The position numbers were made by a program, and so were the translations under genes. From assembly GCA_017479885.1 (NCBI GenBank), contig JAFVBR010000039.1, forward strand, positions 1 to 64,000: a DNA stretch of 64,000 nucleotides, given 5' to 3'. The notes under the pieces were generated by a model. That model did not search any database. It saw only the letters and a list, made by a program, of their open reading frames with translations, and was not told the DNA's origin. Shown here in pieces: positions 16,736 through 27,600 of this stretch (position 1 is the first letter of the stretch; every line of letters begins with the position of its first letter). The stretch is from Paludibacteraceae bacterium. GTDB lineage: Bacteria > Bacteroidota > Bacteroidia > Bacteroidales > Paludibacteraceae.

Positions 16736-17431
16736 TTATCTGAGGGGGTAGGTCTCACGCAGAGTCTCGAACAGTTCGGGGTGTTGCCGCAGTTGCCGGT
16801 CAACATCTCCTATCCAGCCGGGCTTTGTCTGCGGTTGAGGGGGCAGTGTTTCTGCCGGTATCTGCAGCTGCGGGAGAGAGAAATATCGGCATAAGGCATC
16901 GAGGCAGAGGTTGGTGGCATTGATCTTGCCTTGCAGGGTGTAACCTGCTATATGATAGGTGGCTATGAAAGAGCGACGGAGAAAATGCATATTTATGTCA
17001 GGCTCGTTTTCCCAAGTGTCAGTTATGAATACTCTTTCCCTGTCCGAGAGTGCGGCTTGTTCGTCAACTATGCCTCCCCGGGCGGCATTGATAATCACGG
17101 CACCCGGTTTGCACTTCTGAAGAAATGCCTCATCACAAAGATGGTAAGTAGGATAAGCACCTGTTTTGGTGAGCGGGGTGTGGAAAGTGATGATGTCCGC
17201 CTCCCGGACTATGGTGTCGAGAGAGACAAAAGGATTGCCTTTTTTAGAAGACGGATTCGATTGTAGAGACTGAATATATTCAGTCTCTACTGGCGGGTCA
17301 TTCAGAAGTACGCGGAAACCTTTTCTCTCTGCCATCTTGGCTACAAGAGAACCTACATGACCCACTCCAACAATGCCGAGAGTAGGAGTTGATGCATTTT
17401 CGACTTCCGACTTTATACTTTCAACTTTCAA
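16736..17431 (-). pseudogene. pdxB: Erythronate-4-phosphate dehydrogenase, C-terminal part of a split gene
   Basis: This 231-residue frame carries the NAD-binding and catalytic core of PdxB, the second enzyme of DXP-dependent vitamin B6 synthesis. Seen here: the Rossmann loop GIVGVGHVGS, the catalytic Arg in NAARGGIVDE, the Glu in DTWENEPDIN and the His in YHIAGYTLQGK, plus the C-terminal dimerization region. It is in the same frame as the N-terminal part; only a TAA at 17441-17443 separates them. A TTG at 17431 inside a period-7 repeat is the only start near the break. A 28-bp palindrome at 17263-17290 is also embedded in frame, coding VETEYIQSL where homologues are shorter. It may be a pseudogene, or two chains that reassociate. 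Confidence 0.8.
17263..17290. repeat. 28-bp perfect palindrome inside pdxB
   Basis: GTAGAGACTGAATA followed directly by its reverse complement. Identical copies lie at 21281-21308 and 21343-21370. Here it sits in coding sequence and keeps the frame. Confidence 0.95.
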
Positions 17432-17468
17432 CTTTAAACTTTAAACTTTCAACTTTAAACTTTCAACT
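17412..17468. repeat. Period-7 tandem repeat inside pdxB
   Basis: Units CTTTCAA and CTTTAAA (plus strand) repeat about seven times. On the coding strand the CTTTAAA units place TAA triplets, one of which is in frame at 17441-17443. Confidence 0.9.
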
Positions 17469-17782
17469 ATTCTTAAGGCTTCTTCCACGTAGTCGCACAC
17501 TCCCTGTGCATTGCAGCCGGGGGAGTTGGTCCAGAATATGCCGTGCGACTCGCAGTATGCAGTGTCTATATGGTCGTATCCTATGGTTGCCGTTGCAATG
17601 AAGCGTACCCTGCTGCCCTCCAGCAGAGCGGCATTGCAGCGGGTGCGGGTGCGGACAAGCAGGGCGTCGGCATCGCGCACTGACTCAGGAGTTATCTCAT
17701 CGGGTTCGAGATAACGCACTTCGGCGTATGGCTCCAATATGCCTTTGAGGAAGGGAATATATTTGTCGGCAATAACAAGCAA
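17441..17782 (-). pseudogene. pdxB: Erythronate-4-phosphate dehydrogenase, N-terminal part of a split gene
   Basis: A 113-residue frame with the start of PdxB: LVIADKYIPFLKG, LLVRTRTRCNAALLEGS and FIATATIGYDHIDT, then WTNSPGCNAQGVCDYV, which leads into the Rossmann domain in intact proteins. It starts at a TTG (17782), 31 bp after panC, so panC and pdxB form a cofactor operon. The last residues ESLKLKV are encoded by the period-7 repeat and end at its in-frame TAA. Reading through the stop would join the two halves directly in the same frame. Confidence 0.8.
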
Positions 17783-17813
17783 TCTGAGGTGTGTTTACTG
17801 GTGTATGTTGTTA

Positions 17814-18656
17814 TCAGTATTTGATATTGTCTATCAGGCGCACCGGTCCGCAATAGACAGTCACGCAACCGATGGCATGGGAGAAGTCCTCGGCGGGCTG
17901 CAGAGTGGTCTGATCCACAATCTCGTAATACTCTACGGTCAGTCCTTCCACGCGGTTGATTTGCTCAATCACCCAGCTCTCCACTTGCTTTACTGTCTGG
18001 CTCTTGGTGAGCTGGCGGCTCTCAAAGAGAATATGCGAGATGTTGACTGCCGTCTGTTTCTCCTCAGCCGAGAGTCGTTCGTTGCGGCTTGAGAGGGCAA
18101 GACCCGACTCCTCGCGTACTATCGGGCAGCCTATTATTTGAATATCGGTGAACTGCATCACTTCCACCATGCGGCGTATGACGGCAAGCTGCTGGTAGTC
18201 TTTCTCTCCGAAGTATGCTCTGTCGGGTTCTACAAGCCGGAACAGTTTGCTCACTACCTGCACTACTCCGTTGAAATGCCCGGGGCGCATCTTCCCTTCC
18301 ATAACAAGGTCCAGACCACCGAAGTCGAATGAGAAAGTGGTGTCCATTTCTTCCTTGGTGTACATTTCTTCGGGTGTGGGTGCAAACACGAAGTCCACTC
18401 CAAGCGAAGCAAGCAACTCGGCATCGCGGTTGAGGTCGCGCGGGTATTTCTCAAGGTCTTCTTTGTTGTTGAATTGTGTGGGATTGACGAATACGCTGAC
18501 AAAAGTTACTTTGTTGTCTTCCACGGATTTCTTTACAAGTGAAGCATGGCCGGCGTGCAGTGCGCCCATCGTGGGCACCAGTCCTATGGTCTTGCCGAGT
18601 TGTTTGCATGCCTCCACCTGCTCGCGGAGGGCCTTCTTGGTTGTGATGATTTGCAT
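17814..18656 (-). CDS. panC: Pantothenate synthetase (pantoate--beta-alanine ligase)
   Basis: A 280-residue enzyme that joins pantoate and beta-alanine using ATP to make pantothenate (vitamin B5). Conserved blocks: GLVPTMGALHAGHASLV (HIGH-like ATP site), FVSVFVNPTQFNNKEDLEKYPR, FFGEKDYQQ-type motif seen as AYFGEKDYQQLAVIRRMV, and SGLALSSRNERLS (KMSKS-like). The start is the ATG at 18656 (MQIITTKKALREQ); the frame extends upstream only across the promoter. It is first in an operon with pdxB. Confidence 0.97.
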   Translation of the reverse strand: MQIITTKKALREQVEACKQLGKTIGLVPTMGALHAGHASLVKKSVEDNKVTFVSVFVNPTQFNNKEDLEKYPRDLNRDAELLASLGVDFVFAPTPEEMYTKEEMDTTFSFDFGGLDLVMEGKMRPGHFNGVVQVVSKLFRLVEPDRAYFGEKDYQQLAVIRRMVEVMQFTDIQIIGCPIVREESGLALSSRNERLSAEEKQTAVNISHILFESRQLTKSQTVKQVESWVIEQINRVEGLTVEYYEIVDQTTLQPAEDFSHAIGCVTVYCGPVRLIDNIKY

Positions 18657-18725
18657 ATATGTTGTTTGATGGTTGTTATTTGTTATAGTGCATTCATGCG
18701 CGATGTCATAGCGCGATTGGGGCTG

Positions 18726-18755
18726 CAAAATTACAAAAAATTTTGTTATATCAAA
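18726..18755 (-). promoter_or_regulatory. Promoter of panC
   Basis: TTTG, an 18-bp spacer and TAATTTTG on the minus strand. It interleaves with the divergent promoter at 18742-18772, so the two may influence each other. Confidence 0.7.
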
Positions 18756-18772
18756 CTTTTTTCGTAATTTTG
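18742..18772 (+). promoter_or_regulatory. Promoter of the GT5-like gene at 18862
   Basis: TTTG at 18742-18745, a 19-bp spacer and TAATTTTG at 18765-18772. Confidence 0.7.
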
Positions 18773-18861
18773 CACTGCAATTTATGCACTTATCGAATTT
18801 TATCGTCCTTGTATTGCTGAGGTTAAAGGCGTATAAGTGCCAAAAAGAAAGGACCCGTGTT

Positions 18862-19683
18862 ATGAAAGAGCCGCTTCGCATTTTGTTTATCTGTCAGGAG
18901 ATATTTCCATATTTGGCAGAAGAAACCCCTATCAGACAACTGAACCGCCTATTGCCCGAGGTATGTCAGGCAAACGGTTTTGAGACTCGTACGTTCATGC
19001 CCAAGTTCGGAGAGATAAACGAGCGGCGCAACCAGTTGCACGAGGTGATACGCCTCTCGGGAATGAACATCATTATTGACGATACCGATCATCCATTGTT
19101 GCTGAAAGTGGCATCAATACAAAATGCCCGCATTCAGATTTACTTTATCGACAACGATGACTATTTCCGTCGCCGCCGTGGTCTGGCTGACGAAAAGGGG
19201 AAGGAGTATCACGACAACGACGAGCGCTGCATCTTCTTCGCCCGCAGTGTGATAGAAACAGTCAAGAAACTGCGCTGGACTCCGGACATTGTCTATTGCA
19301 GCGGTTGGATGTCGGCACTCGCACCCATTTACCTGAAGAAGGCATACGCCGACACTCCTTTCTTTACTCAATCAAAAATAGTGCTCTCGCTTGCCGACGA
19401 CGGGTTCCGTACTCCGTTTGGCATGACATTTGCCGACAAAGTGCTGATTGACGGAATATGCAAAGAGGACGTGGGAACAATCTACGGACGCAAAACAGGC
19501 TACAACGAACTGATGAAACTGGCGGTTGACTACAGCGATGCTATTGTGCAGTCTGAGCCGACGGTCAACTCCGTGGTCAAACGTTACGCCATGAAGCGCG
19601 GAATACCGTACATGCAGTATGTGGAAGGCAACAACCCTGCCAAGTATCTCGACTTCTTCTACAGTCTTATTGACAAAGCATAA
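18862..19683 (+). CDS. Glycogen/starch synthase-like protein, N-terminal (GT5) domain only
   Basis: A 273-residue protein that matches only the N-terminal half of glycogen synthases: ILFICQEIFPYLAE at the start, RTFMPKFGEINERRNQLHEV, YFIDNDDYFRRRRG and DIVYCSGWMSALAPIYLK. The lysine-glycine motif at the very N-terminus and the whole C-terminal GT-B domain are missing, so it probably does not make glycogen on its own. Similar short proteins are annotated as glycogen synthase in Bacteroidales, next to panC and a DUF4270 gene as here. I use the ATG at 18862, preceded by AAAGAAAGGA. It forms an operon with the DUF4270 gene, 15 bp downstream. Confidence 0.88.
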   Translation: MKEPLRILFICQEIFPYLAEETPIRQLNRLLPEVCQANGFETRTFMPKFGEINERRNQLHEVIRLSGMNIIIDDTDHPLLLKVASIQNARIQIYFIDNDDYFRRRRGLADEKGKEYHDNDERCIFFARSVIETVKKLRWTPDIVYCSGWMSALAPIYLKKAYADTPFFTQSKIVLSLADDGFRTPFGMTFADKVLIDGICKEDVGTIYGRKTGYNELMKLAVDYSDAIVQSEPTVNSVVKRYAMKRGIPYMQYVEGNNPAKYLDFFYSLIDKA

Positions 19684-19698
19684 TCTGTCTGACTACTA

Positions 19699-21096
19699 AT
19701 GAAGAAAATAGTATATCTGTTCATATTGACCGTATTTCTGGGTGCCTGCAAGAGTGATTTAATCAGCACAGGCACTTCTGTTTTGACTGAAGAGGACGCT
19801 ATCGTTGTCAGTGTCGATACCTTCGGAGTAAAGAGCAAACTGCTCGAAGGTGAATACATATATTCCTATGTGCCCGACTCGATGCTTCTCGGCGAATGTG
19901 ACACACGGTTTGGCACTATTCATGCCGATATTCTTACGCAACTCGCATGCCCTGAGGGGTATCGCTATGAAGACAATGCAGAACTCGATTCCGTCATCCT
20001 GCTCGTTTCATACTCCAGTTGGTTCGGCGACGGCAAAAGCCCTATGAGCATCAGCATCTTTGAGATTGACAAGCAGAGCCTCGTATATACACAGGCATAC
20101 AAAAGCAACATCAACCCCGATGACTATTGCAGCCGCACGGATACAACGGTCGTTGCGGAGCGAAGCCGCATCATCGTGCCTTCTTCCAATACCGACTCGG
20201 TAGCTTCTATGGGATATGTCATTCGTTTCCGTGCCAACACCGACTGGGCGGAGCGCTTTTTCCGCAAGCAGGACTTCTCCTCGCAGGAGGCATACGCCGA
20301 GCAGATGAAAGGACTGTATCTGACCTCCGGCTTCGGAAGCGCTAATCTCTTGCATGTGACAAATGTCATTGCAGTCGTGTATTATCACTATACCTACGAT
20401 CGCCTTGGCAACGACACTACCGTCAGCAACGAACGGTGGTTCTATGCCAATCCCGAAGTAAGAAGCGTCAATCGTATTGTCTATACCGACATCCCCTTCG
20501 AGTATCTGAGCAGTCAGGAAGACAGTGTCAGCTACATAGTCTCGCCTGCCAGTATGTACACCGCCCTCAGCATTCCTATACATGCCATGGCAGACACTAT
20601 CCTGCTCAAAGAACAGATGGAGGGCAAGCGACCATACGTCAACATGGCACGCCTCAAAATAGATGTGCTTAATGTCTATACAGGACAGACTTCGCAGAAG
20701 ACCGCCGACAACTGGGGACAGCCGGCTACATACATGCTGCTCCTCAAGCAGTCCGCGGCTGACAGCTTCTTCACCAGAAGCGGACTGCCGGACGACACTT
20801 GCGCCATCCTCAGTAACCTCACCGAGGGCATCGACTCGCTCGGAAATACCATTTATTATTATTCTTACGACCTCTCGGCTATGCTCACCAACCAGCTGAG
20901 GCAGAAAGACAATACAGATACTCTCCACATGTATCTTCTGCCCGTGTCGGTTGATTTTACATCAGCTTCCACTTCTTCCTCCGGAACCACAGTTCGTGCC
21001 GTTCATCAGAGAAACACAGTCAGTGTCACCGAGATTCGCAGTGCGCAGAACAAGAGTAATCCTATGCAGTTAGAAGTTGTCTGCAGCGGATTCTGA
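19699..21096 (+). CDS. DUF4270 lipoprotein
   Basis: A 465-residue lipoprotein with lipobox FLGAC followed by KSDLISTG. DUF4270 proteins are common surface or periplasmic lipoproteins of Bacteroidota with a beta-rich fold and no known activity. Visible blocks: YSYVPDSMLLGECDTRFGTIHADILTQ, then repeated strands such as LYLTSGFGSANLLHVTNV. The C-terminus is serine/threonine-rich (SASTSSSGTTVRAVHQRNTV). It starts 15 bp after the GT5-like gene, and this pairing is conserved in relatives as far as I recall. A 506-bp gap full of repeats follows. Confidence 0.88.
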   Translation: MKKIVYLFILTVFLGACKSDLISTGTSVLTEEDAIVVSVDTFGVKSKLLEGEYIYSYVPDSMLLGECDTRFGTIHADILTQLACPEGYRYEDNAELDSVILLVSYSSWFGDGKSPMSISIFEIDKQSLVYTQAYKSNINPDDYCSRTDTTVVAERSRIIVPSSNTDSVASMGYVIRFRANTDWAERFFRKQDFSSQEAYAEQMKGLYLTSGFGSANLLHVTNVIAVVYYHYTYDRLGNDTTVSNERWFYANPEVRSVNRIVYTDIPFEYLSSQEDSVSYIVSPASMYTALSIPIHAMADTILLKEQMEGKRPYVNMARLKIDVLNVYTGQTSQKTADNWGQPATYMLLLKQSAADSFFTRSGLPDDTCAILSNLTEGIDSLGNTIYYYSYDLSAMLTNQLRQKDNTDTLHMYLLPVSVDFTSASTSSSGTTVRAVHQRNTVSVTEIRSAQNKSNPMQLEVVCSGF

Positions 21097-21182
21097 TGCA
21101 GTGCCGGCAGCAGGACAGTCTCCGGCTGTTGAGGAGTCTTATCAGGAAACAGGTTTAGTCACAGTATAATAGAGACTGAATG

Positions 21183-21287
21183 CCGCAGAGAATGATTGCA
21201 GTAGAGAATGATTGCAGTAGAGAATGATTGCAGTAGAGACTGATTGCGGTAGAGAATGATTGCAGTAGAGAATGATTGCAGTAGAGA
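21183..21287. repeat. Period-16 tandem repeat
   Basis: About six and a half units of GCAGTAGAGAATGATT with single-base variants. It leads into the first intergenic 28-bp palindrome. The units share GTAGAGA with that palindrome. Confidence 0.9.
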
Positions 21288-21308
21288 CTGAATATATTCA
21301 GTCTCTAC
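21281..21308. repeat. 28-bp palindrome, copy 2
   Basis: Identical to the copy inside pdxB at 17263-17290. Confidence 0.95.
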
Positions 21309-21342
21309 ATTGATACCACAGTCATAGTGATACCTGCATACA

Positions 21343-21370
21343 GTAGAGACTGAATATATTCAGTCTCTAC
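21343..21370. repeat. 28-bp palindrome, copy 3
   Basis: Identical to copies 1 and 2, 34 bp after copy 2. Confidence 0.95.
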
Positions 21371-21490
21371 AGCGATACTCTACAGCGATACTCTACAGCG
21401 ATACTCTACAGCGATACTCTACATTGATTCTACATTGATACTACGGTGATACTACGGTGATACTACGGTGAAAGTACGGTGATACTACGG
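21371..21490. repeat. Period-13 then period-11 tandem repeats
   Basis: Four units of AGCGATACTCTAC (period 13) change into ATTGATACTAC and then GGTGATACTAC (period 11). The whole gap 21097-21602 holds no open frame of note; it contains these arrays, two palindromes and a hairpin at 21547. Confidence 0.9.
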
Positions 21491-21546
21491 TAGAGATTGT
21501 CCAGTCTCTTTTAATGTTCCATTCGCAGAACCATCCGCAAACAAAC

Positions 21547-21580
21547 AAGGCATAGCCGTTTCAACAAACGGCTATGCCTT
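21547..21580. terminator. Hairpin between the DUF4270 gene and the giant gene
   Basis: Perfect 14-bp arms AAGGCATAGCCGTT and AACGGCTATGCCTT around TCAACA. It sits 23 bp after the stop of the giant gene and probably ends its transcript, though the T run is poor on both strands. Confidence 0.65.
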
Positions 21581-21602
21581 GCATATCTTCATTGTCCCCC
21601 GC

Positions 21603-24600
21603 CTACAGCGAGTGCACCATCTGTGTCTCACCGTTGATGCGGATGAGATATGTGGAGTGCTCGGGTGCGGGTATGCTCTCGCCGTTGCTGACCGTGCCGT
21701 GGTAAAGCAGATGTCCCACAAGGTCGTACAATGCCACATCTGCATTGCCTTCTATACCGCCCACAAACAGTCTGCCTTCTGACTGACGTATGCTGTAGCC
21801 GCCTCTTGTCTGCTCCGTTGAGGTAGTTATCTCTGACTTATGGCTTATCTGAAGCACGAAGCGGTCTTCGTAAGTCCCCGCTTGCAGCTTCACCGTGTAG
21901 TCGCGGAAGTCGAGGTCGATATATCGGTCTTCTGTCCGGTCATAGATGACGGCATTCACTCCTTGCCAATCCTTGCTCTTTCTGAAGGTGTAGTCGGAGT
22001 TGACGGATGCTTTCACTATCAATGGCACCTCCGTAGTGCTCATCGGAACATTGTTGGCTGCAAGGTCGTTGTGCAGGCTCCCGTTGTAGCAACGGGTGTA
22101 AAGATTGTCGCCGGTGTTCATCATCTTAGTCAGGTCATGACCCATGTCGAAACCTGAGGTGGCTTCGTCTGCCATCTGTATGTATGTACGGTCTTGCAGT
22201 TGGTCGCCGCGCAGCAGTTGCAATTCCATCAAAGCCGTGTTGACTTCTTCTGCAGCATGCCTTCTCGCTATAGCTGCGGGAGTGGAAGGTGCTGCAGCCC
22301 AACTGATAGTGCCTGCCCACTGCATCATGTATGAGTAGGTGGCTTTGAAAGTCATACCTGCTGTTGCGGTTGCTATCCAGTTGCTGCCGTTCCAATTGTA
22401 GTAGAAGTAGGCTGCGTCTTTAGACTTTCCTTCTCCCCATGTTGTGATACCGTTATTTTCCGGACTGAAAGTCGCCGTTCTGTCGCTGTAGGTCGGTACA
22501 CCCACAAGATTCCAATCGCGGTCTGACTGTGTGTGGTCAATGCCGCTGCCTGAATGAGTGGGACCGCTGTATTCATGTTGCGGAACCACTACACTTTCAG
22601 CTTTTGATTCAAGGGTTATGCCGTTAACTTTTGATGACGGGAAATACAGACGGTTGATAGCTATTTCTTTGTTGTTGCGTTCTATCTTCTTGTCCCAGCT
22701 TAGTCCTGCTACTTGCAGCAGATAGCCTCCGCCTTTCTTCAATGTCTCATCTTTGCCTACTATCGTCCAGAAAGAGCCTGAATCATTGAACAAGCCTTTT
22801 TGTGCGCGTGTGGCTCCGTCATATCTGAGCAGTGCCCAATGGTTAAGATAACCGCCTTCAATGCCGAATATCTCGCTCACTTTGCAGTCGTATGGCAAAG
22901 ACAGGAAGAAGCTCGCGGGGCTGCCTGTGACATCTGATTGTTCCAACTCTAAAAGGGTGAACACTTGTTCTATCTTGTTTACCTTGCTGCTGCCGCTCAG
23001 TGTAATCTGCTGTACACCGTTGTCTCTGTTGCCTTTACGTACAATCATCATTGCAGCATCCAAATCAATGGTATTCGTTATCTCTCCGTCAGGTACCCAT
23101 GCCGTGATGATGCGGTTGGTTTTGAAGTCGTATATCAATCTGATGGTAAGCTCGTCTGTAATATCTTCATTTATCAAGGATACCTCTTTTTCACCAAACA
23201 AGTGTTGTACTTGACCATAATATGCAGCGTGAGCAATTACTTTTGATTCGCCTGTTGCTTTAACATTCAGTTCATATACCCAGTCACTTACATCATCGAA
23301 TACTCCACACCATGCTTTATCAGCAGGAGTATTCGGACCGGTTACTGCTACATAAGTGTCCTTTGTGTCTGTATCAAGGAATTTAGTTTTCCCCTTTTCG
23401 TCATAAACCATAAGGAATCTGTCTGCTTTGTCGGAAGAACCGGCAAGAGCGGCACGGTCGAAGTAGTTGGTGAAAGGATTATATGCAAACCTTACATTGG
23501 CTCCGGCATCAGCTCCGCTGCCTAATGTAACTCCGTTAGGGAACAAATTGTCAGTCTCTATCTTTTGAGCAAGACAATTATTAATTTCATTGCCTACTGT
23601 GGCTGTTACATCTTTCCCGGCTCCGCCTATCCAGTCAACCCAATAGTAATAATACGGATTGGAGGTATATGCCGCATTGCCGTCAACAAAATGAGTAAAT
23701 ATATTCCCGCCTTCGCCTGTATGGTTGGTAGATAATGCCACTGCCTGAGAATACAGGTAATAATCGCCGGTATATGGTTCTACCGAGCTTGAAGTAATGG
23801 CTGAGCCGTTGAAAGTGGCTGTATAGACGCCTGCTGTAGCAGGAGTGGATACGGTGTGGTCGTCTGTCCATGTACCGTTAACCATCTTCTCCATTGTCAG
23901 GCTGCCATCGCCCGTCTTGGCGGCGTAGTACGACAATTTATCGTCGTTCTGACTTACCACATTTGAGTAATAAGTCTTGCCGGTGGCGGTGACAGTGGAG
24001 CGAATGCGGTAGTAAGCTTTATCACAGTTGTTTTCAATGGTGTATGCCCAGCGATAATTGTTGCCGCTACCGCTTCTCCCGTTCAGTGTGATGCAGGTAT
24101 TGGCGGTTATGGCAATATCATTGGTCTTGCTTGTCCCTGTTTTTTTTCCGTCATTGAGAATCAGATGGGTATAGACAGGTGTCTTGAACTCATATACATA
24201 CACATTGTCCTCCACCTGCGTGCAAGCCACATCTTTGTTGATGCCGGGATAGGCGGCATTCTGCCACGACGGAGTTTTGCTGTCTGACGTGCGCCAGGCG
24301 TATATATGGCTTAGCCACAATACATCGTTCTCATCGATGATAGTTACTTGATAAGTATTATAAACGCATATATTCATTGTATTGGAGTACCAGTCATATC
24401 CGCCGTATGTCATCTTTACGCGGAACTCATAGAAGCCTGTTGATGCCATCGTGAGCGTTTTGGTGGTATTGCCATCGGCTGCGGCATAATCGGTCCAAGC
24501 TTCTGACGAGCCTTGTGCGCGGTATTGCCAAGTATAAGTAGCGGCAGTAATACCAAGGTTGGTGCCGGTGGCAGTTATGGTGCCGGTGAAAGAGGCTCCG

Positions 24601-27600
24601 GCGCGCACTTCATCGGCAGAGAGAGTAGCAATGACTGTCGGTTCCGCCACCACCTGATAATAAGCGGTAGCAGAGATATTATTACCGCGTACTGTGTGGC
24701 CCTCAGGACCAAACTGATAGTAAGATTTCACACTCAGCGTCTTATTCTCGCCTGTTGATGATGTGGCGGGCGAGTAAGTGAGTTCGGTCTTAGAAGGCGC
24801 CTTGTCGGTAGCATCGTCAGTGAATTGATACCATATATGATCGGTGTTACTGCTCGGTTTTGACGAGTGTGAGGCTGTGAAGGTGAACGATTTGTCTTTG
24901 AATATTATATATGGCGAATCAGTCGTTCCGTTTCCCTTGACGGCAGGGGCACAGCTAAGCGACAATGTGCCTGTCATGTCGGGAATAGTCGGGTAGGTTA
25001 CACTAAGGTCCTTTGTCGAGGTGTTGAAGGTAAATGTATAGTCGCCGGCTACAGTTGTGGCAAGGCTGATGTTACTTCCTGAGGCAGATAAACCCGAAGC
25101 GCTTTTGTTATTACCGTCAATAGTCGTACTGTTTTTGCCATAGTGCTGAGAGTTATACACTATCTTGAATAGATATGTAGTCTCGGCATTAAGCGTGAGT
25201 TTTTTGCTCATAGTTGTGCCGTTAACAGTCATATCGAAATTGTTTGTATTGGTGGCATCTGCCGGAGTTGCATCATATATCTGCAACTGATTGACGGTGG
25301 GCCATGTGACAGTAAGCTTAGGCGTTGATGCAGAATAATCTAATTTAAGCACATAATCGCCGGTCACATAGGCTCTAAGTTCTATGTTCTTGCCATCTTC
25401 AACAAGCGATTTCTCTGTTCCGCTTTCTGCTTGAAAAAGATAATAAGAATGGCCATCAGCATTCAGTGCATACCATTTAGAATCGGTGGTGTTATAGAGC
25501 TTGAACTGATAATCGCCATTATTATCACCTGAGCATACGGCACTGACAGGGACAGTGAAATATACCACGCTTTCAGTTGAATGACCTGTTTTCTTGAGCA
25601 TCTTATTATTTGCATCAGCTGTTGTCCTCCAAGTCGTGCCGGAGGTTACTATCTTGTTCCCACCGGCGACAATCCACGGGCTATTCAGGTCTTCTGCGTA
25701 TGTAAATGTTGCAGTACCGGCGGCTGTTGCTTTGACTGTGATAGAAGGGTTTGTAAGTGAGCCGCTCACAAGTGTTACACCGCCTGTCAGAGTCCATGAA
25801 CCGCCTGTGTAGGTGTAGCCGGTTGCTCCGGCAGGAACGGTTATGGTAACATTCGTCACGTTACCTATCTGTGCTGTACCTGATTTGCTTGCAACCCAAC
25901 CTGCTGCCGAACAGTCGATATTGCCTGCCGCATGTGATGCTGCATCTACTGCTACGGTTACGGCATATTTCGTTTCCGTCCACTTGGCATAGAGTCTTTT
26001 GTCCTCGGTAACGAGAGATTTCTTGCTGCTGTCGGTGAAGCCTGATTTTGAGGCGAGCCAGTTGCCATCGGCATCAATAATCTGCGTGCCGCCACCGCCT
26101 GTTGCCGTGTAATATCCGCCGAAAGAGTAGTTGGTTTTTGTCGGCTTGGTGATAGCAGATGAAAGCGTTGTGGTATTATATACAACATCCATGTACTCTG
26201 TTCCGGATGTCGTTGCTGATTGGTTGTCAAGTGTTATTCGATATGTTGCAGCAGTGAAATTGGCAGTGAGTGTACCGCCGGTGCTTGTGGCTTTTATCTG
26301 TGTCGGGTTGGCTGTATTAGCACCATTAAGGCTTATTTCTCCGCCTGAATATGTCCAGTTGACGAACTTATAACCTGCATTGGGCGTTGCGGTGATGTCA
26401 CTACTCCAACTGTCAGGTGACGCACTGACAGATGCAGAAGAAACCGTACCTGTTCCGGCAGGCGAAACGCCAACGGAAACGGTATATGTCGAACTGGCTG
26501 AAGTAATAGTTATTTTGTCAGAGGTGGCAATAACTACGCTATTACAGATGACAGCAACGCGAGTATACCATGTACCGGCTGCAAGAGTAACGCTTGGGGT
26601 GGTCGTTAATCCGGATGAAACAGCATGATCACCATTCAAGTTACTTCTCGTATTGGCATCTGATGAACCAAATCCATATACTAAATAATAATATGGAATT
26701 GTCGCACCACTTGAAGGCGCATTGGTAGTTACTGTAAATGTAATGTCAGTTGCAGTGCTTGGCGGTATGGTTGTTGGTGATGCAGTGGCAGAAACGGTTA
26801 TATTGCGGGTGTAGCAGGCATGTACTTCTGTTGCTGAAGTAGGATAGTATGTATATTCTTTGTTGTTTGAGAGCAGTGTTGTATTATTGCTTTCGTACCA
26901 GCCATCGAAAGTATATCCATCAACATCAGGTGCAACGAGTGTTGTGGTTGCTGTGCGTGCTGCTGAAACGGTATTGCTGTTTTGAGAAGTGGAAATTGTA
27001 GGTGTACGCTTTGTTGTAGTTCCGTTTCCGGTCATCTCATAACTCGTGATGTTGATTGTTCCGGGTGCATTAGTTAAGGTATAACTTGTTTGTCCTGCCC
27101 ATTTAACGTAAGATTTTATAGTTTGAGTAGAGTTGAGGGCGCTATAACCATTTTTGTAATCTATTGTAAATGAACTGCCATTTGAAGAAGCCGAAGGAAT
27201 ACATAGATATGAACTGCCATTATTCATATCATATTTGCTTTTATATGCCGCTGTATATTTGTTTCCGTTTGATAAATTGCTACTCTCCCAATTCCCTGCA
27301 TCCCAAGAACTTGTTGGATTGCAAAAACCATAATAAGTAGCATCACTCCAAGAATCAGAGGACTGCGCAACATACCAAAGTTTAGTATTGCTTATGGCGG
27401 ACATACTATATACTTTGGAATAAGCGCTTGGATAATCATGTCCAATAACAAAATATTTGTATGAATTTGACCAACTCGTAGATGAATTGTCGAAGTATAT
27501 GTAATTTGTCTTTGTGATAGTGCTGATGTTGTAATTTGCACACGAGCCAGAATTCAAGTTCGTAACTTTGTATACATTATATGTGGAACTGCGTGTAACA

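Noticed and set aside
17441..17443. Programmed recoding (selenocysteine or frameshift) at the pdxB stop
   Set aside because: The stop is TAA, not a recoding TGA, the frame is unchanged on both sides, and it lies in a simple repeat.
21183..21490. Possible CRISPR array
   Set aside because: The units are 11-16 bp and tandem, with no unique spacers, and there are no cas genes in the window.
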